Positions 53,147 to 62,720 of a stretch of 64,000 nucleotides of DNA are shown piece by piece. The stretch's first letter is position 1; each line of letters opens with the position of its first letter. The stretch comes from an uncultured Pelagibacteraceae bacterium. GTDB lineage: Bacteria; Pseudomonadota; Alphaproteobacteria; Pelagibacterales; Pelagibacteraceae. The notes under the pieces are model-generated. The model worked only from the letters and a program-made list of their open reading frames with translations. It did not search any database and was not told the DNA's origin. Position numbers and translations under genes: made by a program. Where the stretch lies: NCBI GenBank assembly GCA_902582845.1, contig CACHTQ010000005.1:1-64000 (forward strand), given 5' to 3'.

Positions 53147-53926
53147 TTAAATATTGGCTGTTGCTAACATTTTCTTTATTTCAGCAATTGCTTTTGCAGG
53201 GTTTAAACCTTTAGGGCATGCACTAGTACAGTTCAAAATAGTATGACAACGATACAATTTAAGTTCATCTGCTACTTTTTTTAATCTAGCTTGTCTTTCC
53301 TCATCTCTACTATCAATAATCCATCTATAAGCTTGTAATAAAACTGCTGGTCCTAAGTACTTATCTCCATTCCACCAATAACTTGGGCAAGAAGTAGAAC
53401 AACATGCACACATAATACATTCATAAGCACCATCAAGCTTAGCTCTATCTTCTTTTGACTGAATTAACTCAGCTGACTCAGATTTTGAACTTGATTTTAA
53501 CCAAGGTTCAATAGATTTATATTGCTTGTATAATCCATCTAAATCTCCGATTAGATCTTTTTTAACTTTTAAGTGTGGCAACGGATAAATATCAATATCT
53601 CCATCAATATTTTCATGAGAAGTTGTACAAGCAAGACCATTTTTACCACCCATGTTCATTGCACACGATCCACATACACCGTGAGCACATGATCGTCTGT
53701 AAGCAAGGGTGGGGTCTATTTCATTTTTAATTTTATTTAAAATATCCAATACTTTGGATGGACAGTTATCCATATCAACTTCGTAAGTGTCGATTCTTGG
53801 ACCTTCTCCTGAAGATGGATCCCATCTATATACATTAACTTTTCTTAAATTTTTTGAGCCGGTTTTGTCCTTAAAATATTTACCTTTTTTTGTTTTGGAA
53901 TTCTCAGGTAAACTGATTTGCACCAT
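53147..53926 (-). CDS. sdhB: Succinate dehydrogenase iron-sulfur subunit
   Basis: SdhB carries three iron-sulfur clusters between FAD and quinone. The [2Fe-2S] ligands are in [13 protein letters not shown] near residues 77-89 with the fourth cysteine after G-L-A. The [4Fe-4S] ligands are C-I-M-C-A-C-C near 170-176. The [3Fe-4S] site is formed by the following S-C-P and the late N-C-T-S-A-C-P-K segment. The 259 residues are typical of alphaproteobacteria. It starts on the last base of the sdhA stop. Confidence 0.97.
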   Translation of the reverse strand: MVQISLPENSKTKKGKYFKDKTGSKNLRKVNVYRWDPSSGEGPRIDTYEVDMDNCPSKVLDILNKIKNEIDPTLAYRRSCAHGVCGSCAMNMGGKNGLACTTSHENIDGDIDIYPLPHLKVKKDLIGDLDGLYKQYKSIEPWLKSSSKSESAELIQSKEDRAKLDGAYECIMCACCSTSCPSYWWNGDKYLGPAVLLQAYRWIIDSRDEERQARLKKVADELKLYRCHTILNCTSACPKGLNPAKAIAEIKKMLATANI

Positions 53927-55701
53927 TAATATACTCTCTCCTGAGGTGGAAAATACTGTACTTCATTGGTTAATGTAGACTTATGAACATCTCTATAACT
54001 TATTTTTGATTTTTTTCCATCACACCAAGCTAGTGTATGTTGCATAAACTTCTCATCATCTCTTTTTGGATAATCTTCTCTTGCGTGAGCTCCCCTACTT
54101 TCTTTCCTATTATAAGCGGAGTCAACTGTCACAACAGCTTGTCTAATTAAATTATCAAATTCTAAAGTTTCTACTAGGTCAGTATTAAATATTAATGATT
54201 TATCTTTGACTGATAAAGAATCTAATCCATCAAATGTTTGTCGTATTTCATCAACACCCTCTTTAAGTGTTTTCTCTGTTCTAAAAACCGCACATTTTGA
54301 TTGCATTGTTTTTTGCATAGACAGTCTTAGTTCAGCAGTACCGATATCTCCATCAGAGTTTCTAATCTTATCAAAACGATCTAAACATTTTTGAGTTTCT
54401 GACTCACTGATCTCCTCATGTGGTGTACCAGGTTTAATTAGTTCAGCAGCTCTTTTTGCAGCTGCTCTTCCAAAAACAACAAGATCAATCAAAGAGTTAG
54501 AGCCCAATCTATTTGCTCCATGAACTGAAACACAAGCTGCTTCCCCTATAGCCATAAGTCCTGGAACAGTTTTTTCAGAACCATTTACAGTCAAAACTTC
54601 TGCTTTATAATTAGTTGGTATACCACCCATGTTGTAATGAACTGTAGGTACAACTGGAATTGGTTCCTTAGTAACATCTACATTGGCAAATAATCTTGCT
54701 GCATCTGTTATACCTGGCAATCTACTTTCTATAATTTCTTTATCTAGATGACTTAAGTTCAAATGAACATGATCTTGATCTTTTCCAACTCCTCTTCCTT
54801 CATTAATTTCAATTGACATTGACCTACTTACAACATCACGTGATGCTAAATCCTTAGCTTTAGGCGCGTATCTTTCCATAAATCTTTCACCTTTAGAATT
54901 TGTAAGATAACCTCCTTCACCTCTCGCACCCTCTGTTATTAAGGTGCCGTGTCCATAAATTCCGGTTGGATGAAATTGTACAAACTCCATGTCTTGTAAA
55001 GGTAGACCTGCTCTTAACACCATTGCATTTCCATCACCAGTACATGTATGAGCAGATGTTGCAGAATAGTAAACTTTTCCGTAGCCACCTGTAGCTATAA
55101 TAACAATATGAGATCTAAATCGATGAATAGTTCCATCATTTAAATTCCATGCTATCAATCCTTTACATTCCCCATCTTTCATTAAAAGATCGAGAGCAAA
55201 ATACTCAATAAAAAACTCTGTCTTATGTTTTAAAGCTTGACCATATAGAGTGTGCAAAATTGCGTGTCCTGTTCGATCAGCTGCAGCACATGTTCTTTGA
55301 ACTATTCCATTTCCGTAATTTTTGGTCATACCACCAAAAGGTCTTTGATAAATTTTGCCATCCTCTGTTCTGCTAAATGGGACGCCATATTTTTCCAATT
55401 CTATAACTGCCTTAGGGGCTTCTTTGCAAAGGTACTCAATGCTATCTTGGTCTCCTAACCAATCTGCTCCTTTTACAGTATCATACATATGCCAACGCCA
55501 ATCGTCTTCGCCCATGTTTCCAAGGGCAGCTGAAATTCCACCTTGCGCAGCAGAAGTATGACTTCTTGTTGGGAATACTTTTGAAATACATGCAGTTTTT
55601 AATCCTGCTTCACTTAAACCAACAGCTGCTCTTAAGCCGGAACCACCAGCACCTAGGACTACAACGTCATATTCATGATCTACTATTTTATATGAACTCA
55701 T
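53926..55701 (-). CDS. sdhA: Succinate dehydrogenase flavoprotein subunit
   Basis: This subunit oxidises succinate to fumarate with covalently bound FAD. It has G-A-G-G-S-G-L-R-A near residue 18, the flavinylation histidine in [10 protein letters not shown] near 47, H-P-T-G-I-Y-G near 245 and the catalytic arginine region [10 protein letters not shown] near 395. The 591 residues match E. coli SdhA (588). It overlaps sdhD by 4 bp. Confidence 0.98.
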   Translation of the reverse strand: MSSYKIVDHEYDVVVLGAGGSGLRAAVGLSEAGLKTACISKVFPTRSHTSAAQGGISAALGNMGEDDWRWHMYDTVKGADWLGDQDSIEYLCKEAPKAVIELEKYGVPFSRTEDGKIYQRPFGGMTKNYGNGIVQRTCAAADRTGHAILHTLYGQALKHKTEFFIEYFALDLLMKDGECKGLIAWNLNDGTIHRFRSHIVIIATGGYGKVYYSATSAHTCTGDGNAMVLRAGLPLQDMEFVQFHPTGIYGHGTLITEGARGEGGYLTNSKGERFMERYAPKAKDLASRDVVSRSMSIEINEGRGVGKDQDHVHLNLSHLDKEIIESRLPGITDAARLFANVDVTKEPIPVVPTVHYNMGGIPTNYKAEVLTVNGSEKTVPGLMAIGEAACVSVHGANRLGSNSLIDLVVFGRAAAKRAAELIKPGTPHEEISESETQKCLDRFDKIRNSDGDIGTAELRLSMQKTMQSKCAVFRTEKTLKEGVDEIRQTFDGLDSLSVKDKSLIFNTDLVETLEFDNLIRQAVVTVDSAYNRKESRGAHAREDYPKRDDEKFMQHTLAWCDGKKSKISYRDVHKSTLTNEVQYFPPQERVY

Positions 55702-56021
55702 AAGCTAGAGATTAATATAATTGTAATTAGAGGAATTACTACTGCTGATGCATATAAAAGCTTATTTGCGACACTTTTGATTTTATCATTTTTAATATAA
55801 TCCTCAAAAACCTCACTTATACTTAAAGCTGAAAAAAAATAAGCATTTATTATAAAAATACTAAATAAAAATTTAGATAAAGGCATTGTAAAAAATTCTA
55901 TTAAATTTAAGTATTCTTTATCATAAATCATTGTGAAATTTAAAATGAACCATGTCATCAATGGTACTAGCAAAACTCCACTGATCTTTAAAAAAATCCA
56001 TTTTTTAGTCGCACTAATCAT
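55698..56021 (-). CDS. sdhD: Succinate dehydrogenase membrane anchor subunit SdhD, lacking a histidine heme ligand
   Basis: This 107-residue anchor has three membrane helices (about 11-31, 50-70, 84-105) and lies between sdhC and sdhA. The E-D-Y motif near residues 73-75 matches the conserved Asp-Tyr of the quinone site (E. coli Asp82-Tyr83). In E. coli the heme b ligand His71 lies 12 residues before that tyrosine; here the position is Phe63, and the whole protein has no histidine and no cysteine. Heme b therefore either keeps only the SdhC ligand or is absent. Assignment as SdhD rests on position, size and the D-Y pair. Confidence 0.85.
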   Translation of the reverse strand: MISATKKWIFLKISGVLLVPLMTWFILNFTMIYDKEYLNLIEFFTMPLSKFLFSIFIINAYFFSALSISEVFEDYIKNDKIKSVANKLLYASAVVIPLITIILISSL

Positions 56022-56022
56022 A

Positions 56023-56406
56023 CTAAATAAAATTTTTTCCTAATGTAAAAAAAATAATCGTCAAAATTATTGATCCAAATATTACTATTAAACCCGTAAT
56101 TCTAGTTATCTTAAGTTCAAAACCATAACCTAGATCCATTATCAAGTGCCGGATTTCACTTAATATTTGAAATGAAAAAGACCATGTGATACCCAAAATT
56201 ATAAATTTTCCAAATAATGATTTTAAAAATAAATTAATTGCTTCATAATTATTTTCGCCAAGAAGAAGTAAGCAAGACCAAATACAAATAAAAGTAATTC
56301 CAATAATATTTATTATTCCTGTAATTCTGTGAGTAATAGAAACCAAAGAAGAAATATGCCATCTATAAATTTGAATATGCGGCGATAAAGGAGTTTTATT
56401 TTCCAT
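56023..56406 (-). CDS. sdhC: Succinate dehydrogenase cytochrome b556 subunit SdhC
   Basis: This anchor subunit of 127 residues has three membrane helices. The S-P-H-I-Q-I-Y-R-W start, S-I-T-H-R-I-T-G near 23-30 (quinone-site serine and arginine) and I-R-H-L-I-M-D-L-G near 85-93 are classical. His87 matches the E. coli SdhC heme ligand His84. It is the first gene of sdhCDAB and overlaps the end of asd by 11 bp, so the complex may be read through from asd. Confidence 0.93.
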   Translation of the reverse strand: MENKTPLSPHIQIYRWHISSLVSITHRITGIINIIGITFICIWSCLLLLGENNYEAINLFLKSLFGKFIILGITWSFSFQILSEIRHLIMDLGYGFELKITRITGLIVIFGSIILTIIFFTLGKNFI

Positions 56407-57403
56407 AAAAATTATTTTTAATTAATGATTCAGCTATTTCAACTGCATTCAATGCAGCACCTCTTAAAAGATTATCAGATACAATCCACAAATTTAATCC
56501 ATTTTTTATTGTTTTATCTTCTCTAATCCTTGAAATAAAAGTTTCATCTTTTCCTTCTGCCTCTAATGGTGTCGAGTAACCTCCATCAATTCTTTCATCA
56601 ATTACTTTGCAACCGTCAAAACTATTCAATGCTTTTTTTATTTGTTCTAACGAAAAACTTTTCTCAAATTGAATATTTACCGATTCTGAGTGAGAAACAG
56701 ATATTGGTAATCTAACACATGTTGCTGTTAGATCGATTTTGTCATCTAAGATTTTTTTAGTCTCGTTTCTCATTTTTAACTCTTCTTTCGTGTAGCCATC
56801 TTCTGAAAAAACATCGATATGTGGAATAGCATTAAAAGCAATTGGTTTTGTAAAATTTTCAGATTTAATATCTTTACCATCTAAAGCTAATTTAGTTTGT
56901 TTGATCAATTCATCCATTGATGCTTTACCAGCACCAGAAACAGATTGGTATGTTGAAACAACTATTCTTTTAATTACAAATAAATCATGTAACGGCTTTA
57001 ATGCGATTACTAATTGTGCTGTTGAACAATTAGGATTTGCAATAATATTTTTTTTAACATTGTTTAAAGCATCTGAATTTACCTGCGGGACTATTAAAGG
57101 AACATCGGGATCCATTCTGAAAAAACTAGAATTATCAATTACTAAACAATGCTTGGCTGCTTTTTCAGCAAATTTTTCAGAAATTTTTCCGCCTGCTGCA
57201 AAGAAAGCGATTTTAACTTTGGAAAAATCAAAATTTTCTAATTCACTCACCACAATATCTTTACCTTGAAAATGAATTTTTTTTCCAGCGCTTTTGGACG
57301 AAGCAACCAAGTAAAGACTTCCTAAAGTAAGTCCTTTTTTTTCGAGAACTTCCAGAGTTTTTCTTCCAACATTACCTGTTGCTCCTACTATTGCTATATT
57401 CAT
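56396..57403 (-). CDS. asd: Aspartate-semialdehyde dehydrogenase
   Basis: This enzyme reduces aspartyl phosphate to aspartate semialdehyde for lysine, threonine and methionine. The N-terminal NADP loop is G-A-T-G-N-V-G near residues 7-13, the catalytic cysteine is in N-P-N-C-S-T near 129-134 and the late histidine is in R-L-P-I-S-V-S-H-S-E near 235. The 335 residues are typical of the bacterial short type. It follows dmdA after 15 bp and overlaps sdhC. Confidence 0.95.
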   Translation of the reverse strand: MNIAIVGATGNVGRKTLEVLEKKGLTLGSLYLVASSKSAGKKIHFQGKDIVVSELENFDFSKVKIAFFAAGGKISEKFAEKAAKHCLVIDNSSFFRMDPDVPLIVPQVNSDALNNVKKNIIANPNCSTAQLVIALKPLHDLFVIKRIVVSTYQSVSGAGKASMDELIKQTKLALDGKDIKSENFTKPIAFNAIPHIDVFSEDGYTKEELKMRNETKKILDDKIDLTATCVRLPISVSHSESVNIQFEKSFSLEQIKKALNSFDGCKVIDERIDGGYSTPLEAEGKDETFISRIREDKTIKNGLNLWIVSDNLLRGAALNAVEIAESLIKNNFYGK

Positions 57404-57418
57404 GATGTAGGGTTTATA

Positions 57419-58528
57419 CTAGATGAAAGGTAAATCGCAAACTTTTACAGCTATTAAATTTCCATCAATTTCCAATAATCCTGTAGCAGATGCTTTACAA
57501 TGCGGCTCATTTATCATTGCAATACCTATAGACTTTTTAAAATGAGGTGAATAACAGGCAGATCTTAAATCCCCAATTAAATTTCCTTTTTCATCTTTGA
57601 TATTCAGAGATTTAGTTAAATTAATTTTGCTAATATCAATCTGAACACCCATTAATTTTCTTTTGATCCCTTCTTTTTGAATTTTTTTCAATTTTTCTTT
57701 TCCTAAAAAATCTATATCTGTATCTAAATTTACATACTTTTCAAAACCACATTCAAATGGATTATCATTATTGTCAAAATCGTTTCCATAAGAAAGTAAA
57801 CCACTTTCTATTCTTTCAATTAAATTTGGACATCCAGCTTTTACGTTAAATTCTTTTCCTAATATAAAGAGTTGATCATATAAATCTAATCCAGATTTAG
57901 TATTTTCAACATAGATCTCAAAACCTCCTTGTTTTGACCAACCAGATCTAGCAATTAAATGTTTTACACCCTCAAAATCATAATAATTAAATCCAAAAAA
58001 TTTTAACTCTTTTATCTCCTTACCAAAAATTTTTTCCATCAAATCAAAAGATTTGGGTCCTTGAATCGCTAAGATATCAACATTAGGCTCAAAAATTTTT
58101 ACATTTAATTTATTTCCTGATGCTAATCCTTTTGCAAAAAAAATAACATCGGAGTCAGCAATTGAGATCCACCATCTATCTTCAGCTAGTTTTAAAATAA
58201 CTGGATCATTTACTAAATTTCCGCTTTCATCAATTATTGGGCAATAATAACATCTGCCAATTTTGGAATTGGATAAATCTCTACAAGTCATAAGTTGAAC
58301 AAGTTTCGCTGCATCATTACCAGAAATTTCAACCTGTCTTTCTGCTGATACATCCCATACTTGAACATTTTTTTTTAAATGATCACAGGATTCTTCTAAA
58401 GATCCAAATGCTGCTGGTAACAGCATATGATTATAAACTGTGTAGGCAGTCACACCTTGATTTTCAATTCTTGAAGTATACGGAGTACTTCTCACTCTTC
58501 TTGATTTAGCTATTGGATAACTTTTCAT
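57419..58528 (-). CDS. dmdA: Dimethylsulfoniopropionate (DMSP) demethylase
   Basis: DmdA moves a methyl group from DMSP to tetrahydrofolate, giving 3-methylmercaptopropionate and 5-methyl-THF. It belongs to the GcvT fold. The N-terminal [11 protein letters not shown], the [11 protein letters not shown] segment, [10 protein letters not shown] near 56-65, [10 protein letters not shown] near 191 and [13 protein letters not shown] near 230 are DmdA hallmarks that separate it from glycine-cleavage T protein. The length (369) equals the characterised Pelagibacter enzyme. The preceding dmdC-dmdB-hydrolase genes on the same strand make the call firm. It overlaps the hydrolase gene by 4 bp. Confidence 0.95.
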   Translation of the reverse strand: MKSYPIAKSRRVRSTPYTSRIENQGVTAYTVYNHMLLPAAFGSLEESCDHLKKNVQVWDVSAERQVEISGNDAAKLVQLMTCRDLSNSKIGRCYYCPIIDESGNLVNDPVILKLAEDRWWISIADSDVIFFAKGLASGNKLNVKIFEPNVDILAIQGPKSFDLMEKIFGKEIKELKFFGFNYYDFEGVKHLIARSGWSKQGGFEIYVENTKSGLDLYDQLFILGKEFNVKAGCPNLIERIESGLLSYGNDFDNNDNPFECGFEKYVNLDTDIDFLGKEKLKKIQKEGIKRKLMGVQIDISKINLTKSLNIKDEKGNLIGDLRSACYSPHFKKSIGIAMINEPHCKASATGLLEIDGNLIAVKVCDLPFI

Positions 58529-59301
58529 TTATTTAAGAATTCTAAAATCTTTTCTCTCATTTCGAATGCTTTTTCAATCATTATCATATGGCCACATCCT
58601 TTGATCACGTGAGTAGTTGAATTTTTAATCAAATTAGAGAATTTTTTTCCTGCTTCTAAATTAACCATTTTATCTAATTCTCCAAATATAAGCATCGATG
58701 GTAGATCAATTACTTTTGCAGCCTCAGAGCCATTTGAATAATTGTTACATGCATTTAGATCAACAGCCAAAATTTCACTTATATCTCTCGGCGATTGAAT
58801 GATTTTTTCTACCGGGTTACCACCAATAAACTTTTTTGAACCCTCATATCCCCATTTCATCATTAATTTTACAGCGTCTGAGTGTCCGCTTTGAGCTAAT
58901 TCAATTAGATCCGGATGTACCGGCATTTTATTTGAACCTCCAACAAAAACTAATTTTTTGAGTCTCTCTTTATATCTTGAAGAATATTCGAGTATTTCTA
59001 AACATCCTTGAGAATGACCAACTAAAATTAAGTTTTTTAATTTTAATTTATCAAATACTTTTTCCATCCAATCAGCAATTTTTTCAATACTATCTAAACA
59101 AGGACCATCTGAATTTCCATGTCCAGGTAAATCTATAGATAATACATTATAATTTTTTGATGAAAAAAATTGTTCAGCTAGCGACCAAACAATGTGTGAG
59201 AGACCACTTCCATGTAAAAATACTATCGTATCTTTATTCATATCTATACCCTGACCAGAGTCGGATACATGAATGTTTTTGTTTTCTAGTTGGAATATCA
59301 A
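58525..59301 (-). CDS. Alpha/beta hydrolase within the DMSP operon
   Basis: The 258 residues have a complete alpha/beta-hydrolase triad: an oxyanion loop H-G-S-G-L near residue 30, the nucleophile elbow G-H-S-Q-G near 98, an acid in F-G-E-L-D-K near 208 and the histidine in G-C-G-H-M near 238. The substrate is unknown. It lies between dmdB and dmdA with tight spacing (8 bp and a 4-bp overlap), so it probably acts in DMSP or methylmercaptopropionate breakdown. One candidate is thioester hydrolysis of a CoA intermediate, since no DmdD gene is present here. It has no signal peptide, so it acts in the cytosol. Confidence 0.8.
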   Translation of the reverse strand: MIFQLENKNIHVSDSGQGIDMNKDTIVFLHGSGLSHIVWSLAEQFFSSKNYNVLSIDLPGHGNSDGPCLDSIEKIADWMEKVFDKLKLKNLILVGHSQGCLEILEYSSRYKERLKKLVFVGGSNKMPVHPDLIELAQSGHSDAVKLMMKWGYEGSKKFIGGNPVEKIIQSPRDISEILAVDLNACNNYSNGSEAAKVIDLPSMLIFGELDKMVNLEAGKKFSNLIKNSTTHVIKGCGHMIMIEKAFEMREKILEFLNK

Positions 59302-59309
59302 TTATTTTC

Positions 59310-60926
59310 CTAAAATTTTTTTCTTAATTCAAATTTTTGAATTTTACCTGTTGAAGTCTTTGGTAATTCACAAAAAACAACTTGTTTCGGCACTTTAAAA
59401 CCAGCAAGAGTTTCTTTACAAAAACTTATTAATTCTTTTTCTGTAACCGGTTTATCTTGGACCATCTCAATAAATGCACATGGAACTTCGCCCCATTTTT
59501 CATCTGGTTTTGCAACTACTGCTGCAATAGAAACTGATGGATGCTTTGCTAAAGTGTTTTCTATTTCGATTGAAGAAATATTTTCACCTCCAGAAATAAT
59601 GATATCTTTAGATCTGTCTTGAATTTTAACATATCCATCTGGATGCATGACCGCCAAATCTCCAGAATGAAACCATCCACCACCCATAGCTTTATCTGTA
59701 GCATCTTTATCTTTGAAATAGCCCTTCATAACGACATTTCCTTTAATCATAATTTCACCAATCGTTTTTCCGTCTTTTGGTACTTCTTTCATTGACCCAG
59801 GGTCCATAACTGTAATTCCCTCTGTATTAGGGTATCTTACTCCTTGCCTTGCCTTTATCTCATTCTGCTTTTCTTCATCAAATTCATTCCAAGAGTCGTT
59901 CCAAGCACATTGCGTAACATGACCATATGTTTCTGTTAATCCATAGACATGCATTACTTCAAATCCAAGTTCTTTCATTTTTTTAAATATGATGCTTGGT
60001 GGCGGTGCTCCAGCGGTCAATACATAAACTTTTTGTTTTAGCTTTTTTCTGTCGGACGCAGGAGCTCCTGTAATCATATTGAGCACTATTGGCGCACCTC
60101 CAAAATGAGTGACATCATATTTATCAATTAATTCAAAAATTTTCTTAACATCAATATTTCTTAAGCAAATAGTTCTTCCATTTAACATGGGAACAGTCCA
60201 CGGATAACCCCAACCATTGCAATGAAACATGGGCACAATAGTCAAAAAATTTAATCTGTTTGGCATATTCCATGCAACTGCACTTCCAGTTGACATCAAA
60301 TATGATCCTCTATGATGATAAACCACTCCCTTAGGGTTTCCAGTAGTTCCTGAAGTATAACTAAGTGATAATGCTTGCCATTCATCTTCCGGCATTTCCC
60401 AATTATAATTTTCATCACCAGTATTTAAAAAACTTTCATATTCTAATTCTCCAATTTTCTCACACTTAGATTGGTCTGCAAATTTATCGTTGATATCAAT
60501 TATTATTATTTTTCTTTTTAAAGTATTAAGGGCCTTTTTTACCTCAACATGAAGTTGCCTATCAACAACTAAAACTTTTGCCTCACTATGTTCTAAAATA
60601 TACGCAATTGTCTTAGCATCTAATCTAATATTAATAGTATTAAGAACTGCACCTGTCATTGGAACTGAATAATGTCCTTCAAAAATTTCAGGGGTATTAA
60701 AAGCTAAAAACGAGACAGTATCACCCTTGCTAACTCCAATTTTATTAAGTGCGCTAGCAAATTTTACAGTTCGTTTATAAACTTGACTCCAAGTATATTT
60801 CCTATCTTCATAAATAACTGCTTCATAATTGGGATAAATTTCATAAGCTCTTTTTAAAAAAGTCAAAGGTGTTAATGGAACATAATTTGCATCATTTTTA
60901 TCAAGATTAGTTTCGTAATGGCTCAT
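59310..60926 (-). CDS. dmdB: 3-methylmercaptopropionyl-CoA ligase (DmdB)
   Basis: This ANL-superfamily ligase activates methylmercaptopropionate with ATP and CoA. The P-loop T-S-G-T-T-G-N-P-K-G lies near residue 190, V-Y-G-L-T-E-T-Y-G near 330, the G-W-F-H-S-G-D-L motif near 420 and the late catalytic lysine in P-K-T-S-T-G-K-I-Q near 528. At 538 residues it fits medium-chain acyl-CoA ligases; the DmdB call rests on its place between dmdC and the hydrolase-dmdA pair. It starts on the base after the dmdC stop. Confidence 0.9.
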   Translation of the reverse strand: MSHYETNLDKNDANYVPLTPLTFLKRAYEIYPNYEAVIYEDRKYTWSQVYKRTVKFASALNKIGVSKGDTVSFLAFNTPEIFEGHYSVPMTGAVLNTINIRLDAKTIAYILEHSEAKVLVVDRQLHVEVKKALNTLKRKIIIIDINDKFADQSKCEKIGELEYESFLNTGDENYNWEMPEDEWQALSLSYTSGTTGNPKGVVYHHRGSYLMSTGSAVAWNMPNRLNFLTIVPMFHCNGWGYPWTVPMLNGRTICLRNIDVKKIFELIDKYDVTHFGGAPIVLNMITGAPASDRKKLKQKVYVLTAGAPPPSIIFKKMKELGFEVMHVYGLTETYGHVTQCAWNDSWNEFDEEKQNEIKARQGVRYPNTEGITVMDPGSMKEVPKDGKTIGEIMIKGNVVMKGYFKDKDATDKAMGGGWFHSGDLAVMHPDGYVKIQDRSKDIIISGGENISSIEIENTLAKHPSVSIAAVVAKPDEKWGEVPCAFIEMVQDKPVTEKELISFCKETLAGFKVPKQVVFCELPKTSTGKIQKFELRKKF

Positions 60927-62690
60927 TTAATTGAACTTGAAATTCATAATATTTGAACTTCCAGAAATCGCAGACTTATAGTGATGTTCAGCTCTAGGTA
61001 ATACTTTGTCAAAATAAAATCTAGCAGTGTCTATTTTATCATTATAAAAATTTTTATTTTCCTCATAATCTTTAAAACTCACCTCTAGAACCTTAATCCA
61101 TGCATATGCAATAGATACATAACCTAAAGTTTTAAGGTAGTCATTAGCCCCTGCGCTAACATCATCTTTTTCTGTCTTTGCTTTATCTGTCATCCAATCA
61201 CTAAATTTTTTAAGAGTGTCTAAATTCTTGTTAAATTCTGATAAAAATGGTTTAATTTTTTCATTGTCAGTTTTACACTCTGACTTAACTTGATCTAAAA
61301 ATTTATTAATTATATTACCATTTTTATTTGATAATTTTCTGAAAACTAGATCTGAAGCTTGGACCGAATTTGTGCCTTCATAGATAGGTGTAATTCTATT
61401 ATCTCTATATAATTGTTCTATTCCTTGATCTTTAGTGTATCCATATCCACCATGAATTTGCATAGCATCACTTGTTATTTCCATTGCTAAATCTGTGAAT
61501 AATGATTTTACCACAGGAGTCATAAGGGAAACATAATCTGAGGCTTCCTGACGGGTTTTTTCATCTGGATGATTTAAACTTACTTCAGTTTGCTGCGACA
61601 ACCAAAAACATAAAGCTCTTTCACCCTCAATAATTGATTTCATATTAAGTAGGGTTCTTCTAATGTCAGCGTGTTCAATTATAAAATCTGCACCATTTTT
61701 TGAATTAGAATTATTTGATTTTCCTTGTTTTCTCTCTTTTGCATAAGTAAGTGAATTTTGATAGGCAATTTCTGAAATACCTAATCCTTGTATACCAACA
61801 ACTATTCTTTCAAGATTCATCATGGTGAACATTGCACTTAATCCTTTTTCTTTAGCACCTATCATGTATCCAGTAGCATCATCAAAATTTAATACACAAG
61901 TTGCTGATCCCTTTATTCCCATCTTAGTCTCTATAGATCCTGTAGATATCCCATTTCTTGGTCCAATTGTTCCATCGTCTTTAACTACAAATTTTGGAAC
62001 TAAAAACAAACTTATTCCTTTTGTGCCTGCTGGAGAGTCATCAGCTCTTGCCAAAACTAGATGAATAATATTCTCAGTTAAATCATGATCACCAGATGTA
62101 ATAAATATTTTTTGACCACTTATTTTATAAGTTCCGTCAGTTTGTTTCTTAGCTTTTGTTCTTAGTAAACCCAAATCGGTACCACATACTGGCTCAGTTA
62201 AACACATAGTGCCGCTCCATTTTCCCTCAACTATTTTAGGTAAATATTTATTTTTTATATCGTCTGTAGCATGATGATTAATACAATTATATGCACCTAT
62301 ACTTAGTTCGCTGTATAATTTAAAAGACAAACTTGCTGAGGAAAGCATTTCATCAAAAAATGCACTTACAGTTTTTGGCATACCTTGACCCCCATATTTT
62401 GGATCACAAGATAATGAAGTCCATCCGTCCTCAATATATTTTTTGTAAGCTTCTTTATAACCTGGAGGAGTTCTTACTACTCCATTTTCTAAAACTGCAG
62501 GATTTTCGTCACCAGCTTTAGCTAATGGTAAAATTAAATTTTGATTAATCTTCGCTGCCTCCTGTAAAATATCTTTTACTAAATCAGTTGTTACCTCTTT
62601 ATATTTTTCTAACTCATTATATTTTTGATTATTTCTAAGTTTCTCGAATAGAAACATCATATCATCAAGAGGAGCGGTATAGCTTGGCAT
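60927..62690 (-). CDS. dmdC: 3-methylmercaptopropionyl-CoA dehydrogenase (DmdC)
   Basis: This acyl-CoA dehydrogenase oxidises methylmercaptopropionyl-CoA to methylthioacryloyl-CoA. It is the long type (587 residues) with extra N- and C-terminal domains, as in known DmdC. It has M-C-L-T-E-P-V-C-G-T-D near residue 157, I-T-S-G-D-H-D near 197, the Q-I-H-G-G-Y-G-Y segment near 411 and the catalytic glutamate in Y-E-G-T-N near 430. It is the first gene of the dmd group in transcription order and follows leuB after 26 bp. The electron acceptor (ETF) is encoded elsewhere. Confidence 0.9.
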   Translation of the reverse strand: MPSYTAPLDDMMFLFEKLRNNQKYNELEKYKEVTTDLVKDILQEAAKINQNLILPLAKAGDENPAVLENGVVRTPPGYKEAYKKYIEDGWTSLSCDPKYGGQGMPKTVSAFFDEMLSSASLSFKLYSELSIGAYNCINHHATDDIKNKYLPKIVEGKWSGTMCLTEPVCGTDLGLLRTKAKKQTDGTYKISGQKIFITSGDHDLTENIIHLVLARADDSPAGTKGISLFLVPKFVVKDDGTIGPRNGISTGSIETKMGIKGSATCVLNFDDATGYMIGAKEKGLSAMFTMMNLERIVVGIQGLGISEIAYQNSLTYAKERKQGKSNNSNSKNGADFIIEHADIRRTLLNMKSIIEGERALCFWLSQQTEVSLNHPDEKTRQEASDYVSLMTPVVKSLFTDLAMEITSDAMQIHGGYGYTKDQGIEQLYRDNRITPIYEGTNSVQASDLVFRKLSNKNGNIINKFLDQVKSECKTDNEKIKPFLSEFNKNLDTLKKFSDWMTDKAKTEKDDVSAGANDYLKTLGYVSIAYAWIKVLEVSFKDYEENKNFYNDKIDTARFYFDKVLPRAEHHYKSAISGSSNIMNFKFN

Positions 62691-62704
62691 ATTATGACTT
62701 TAAG

Positions 62705-62720
62705 ATAATTAATTAATTAT
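62705..62720. promoter_or_regulatory. 16-bp perfect palindrome at the leuB-dmdC junction
   Basis: The bases ATAATTAATTAATTAT form a perfect palindrome spanning the leuB stop codon, 14 bp before the dmdC start. On the minus strand it fills most of the spacer between TTGCAA (62724-62719) and TAAAGT (62701-62696), a possible weak promoter. It could be an operator for the DMSP genes. An all-A/T palindrome can also arise by chance here. Confidence 0.3.

Noticed and set aside
56901-57269. 122-residue open frame on the plus strand opposite asd
   Set aside because: It is fully antisense to the conserved asd gene, has no ribosome-binding site or recognisable domain, and the composition follows from the asd codons.
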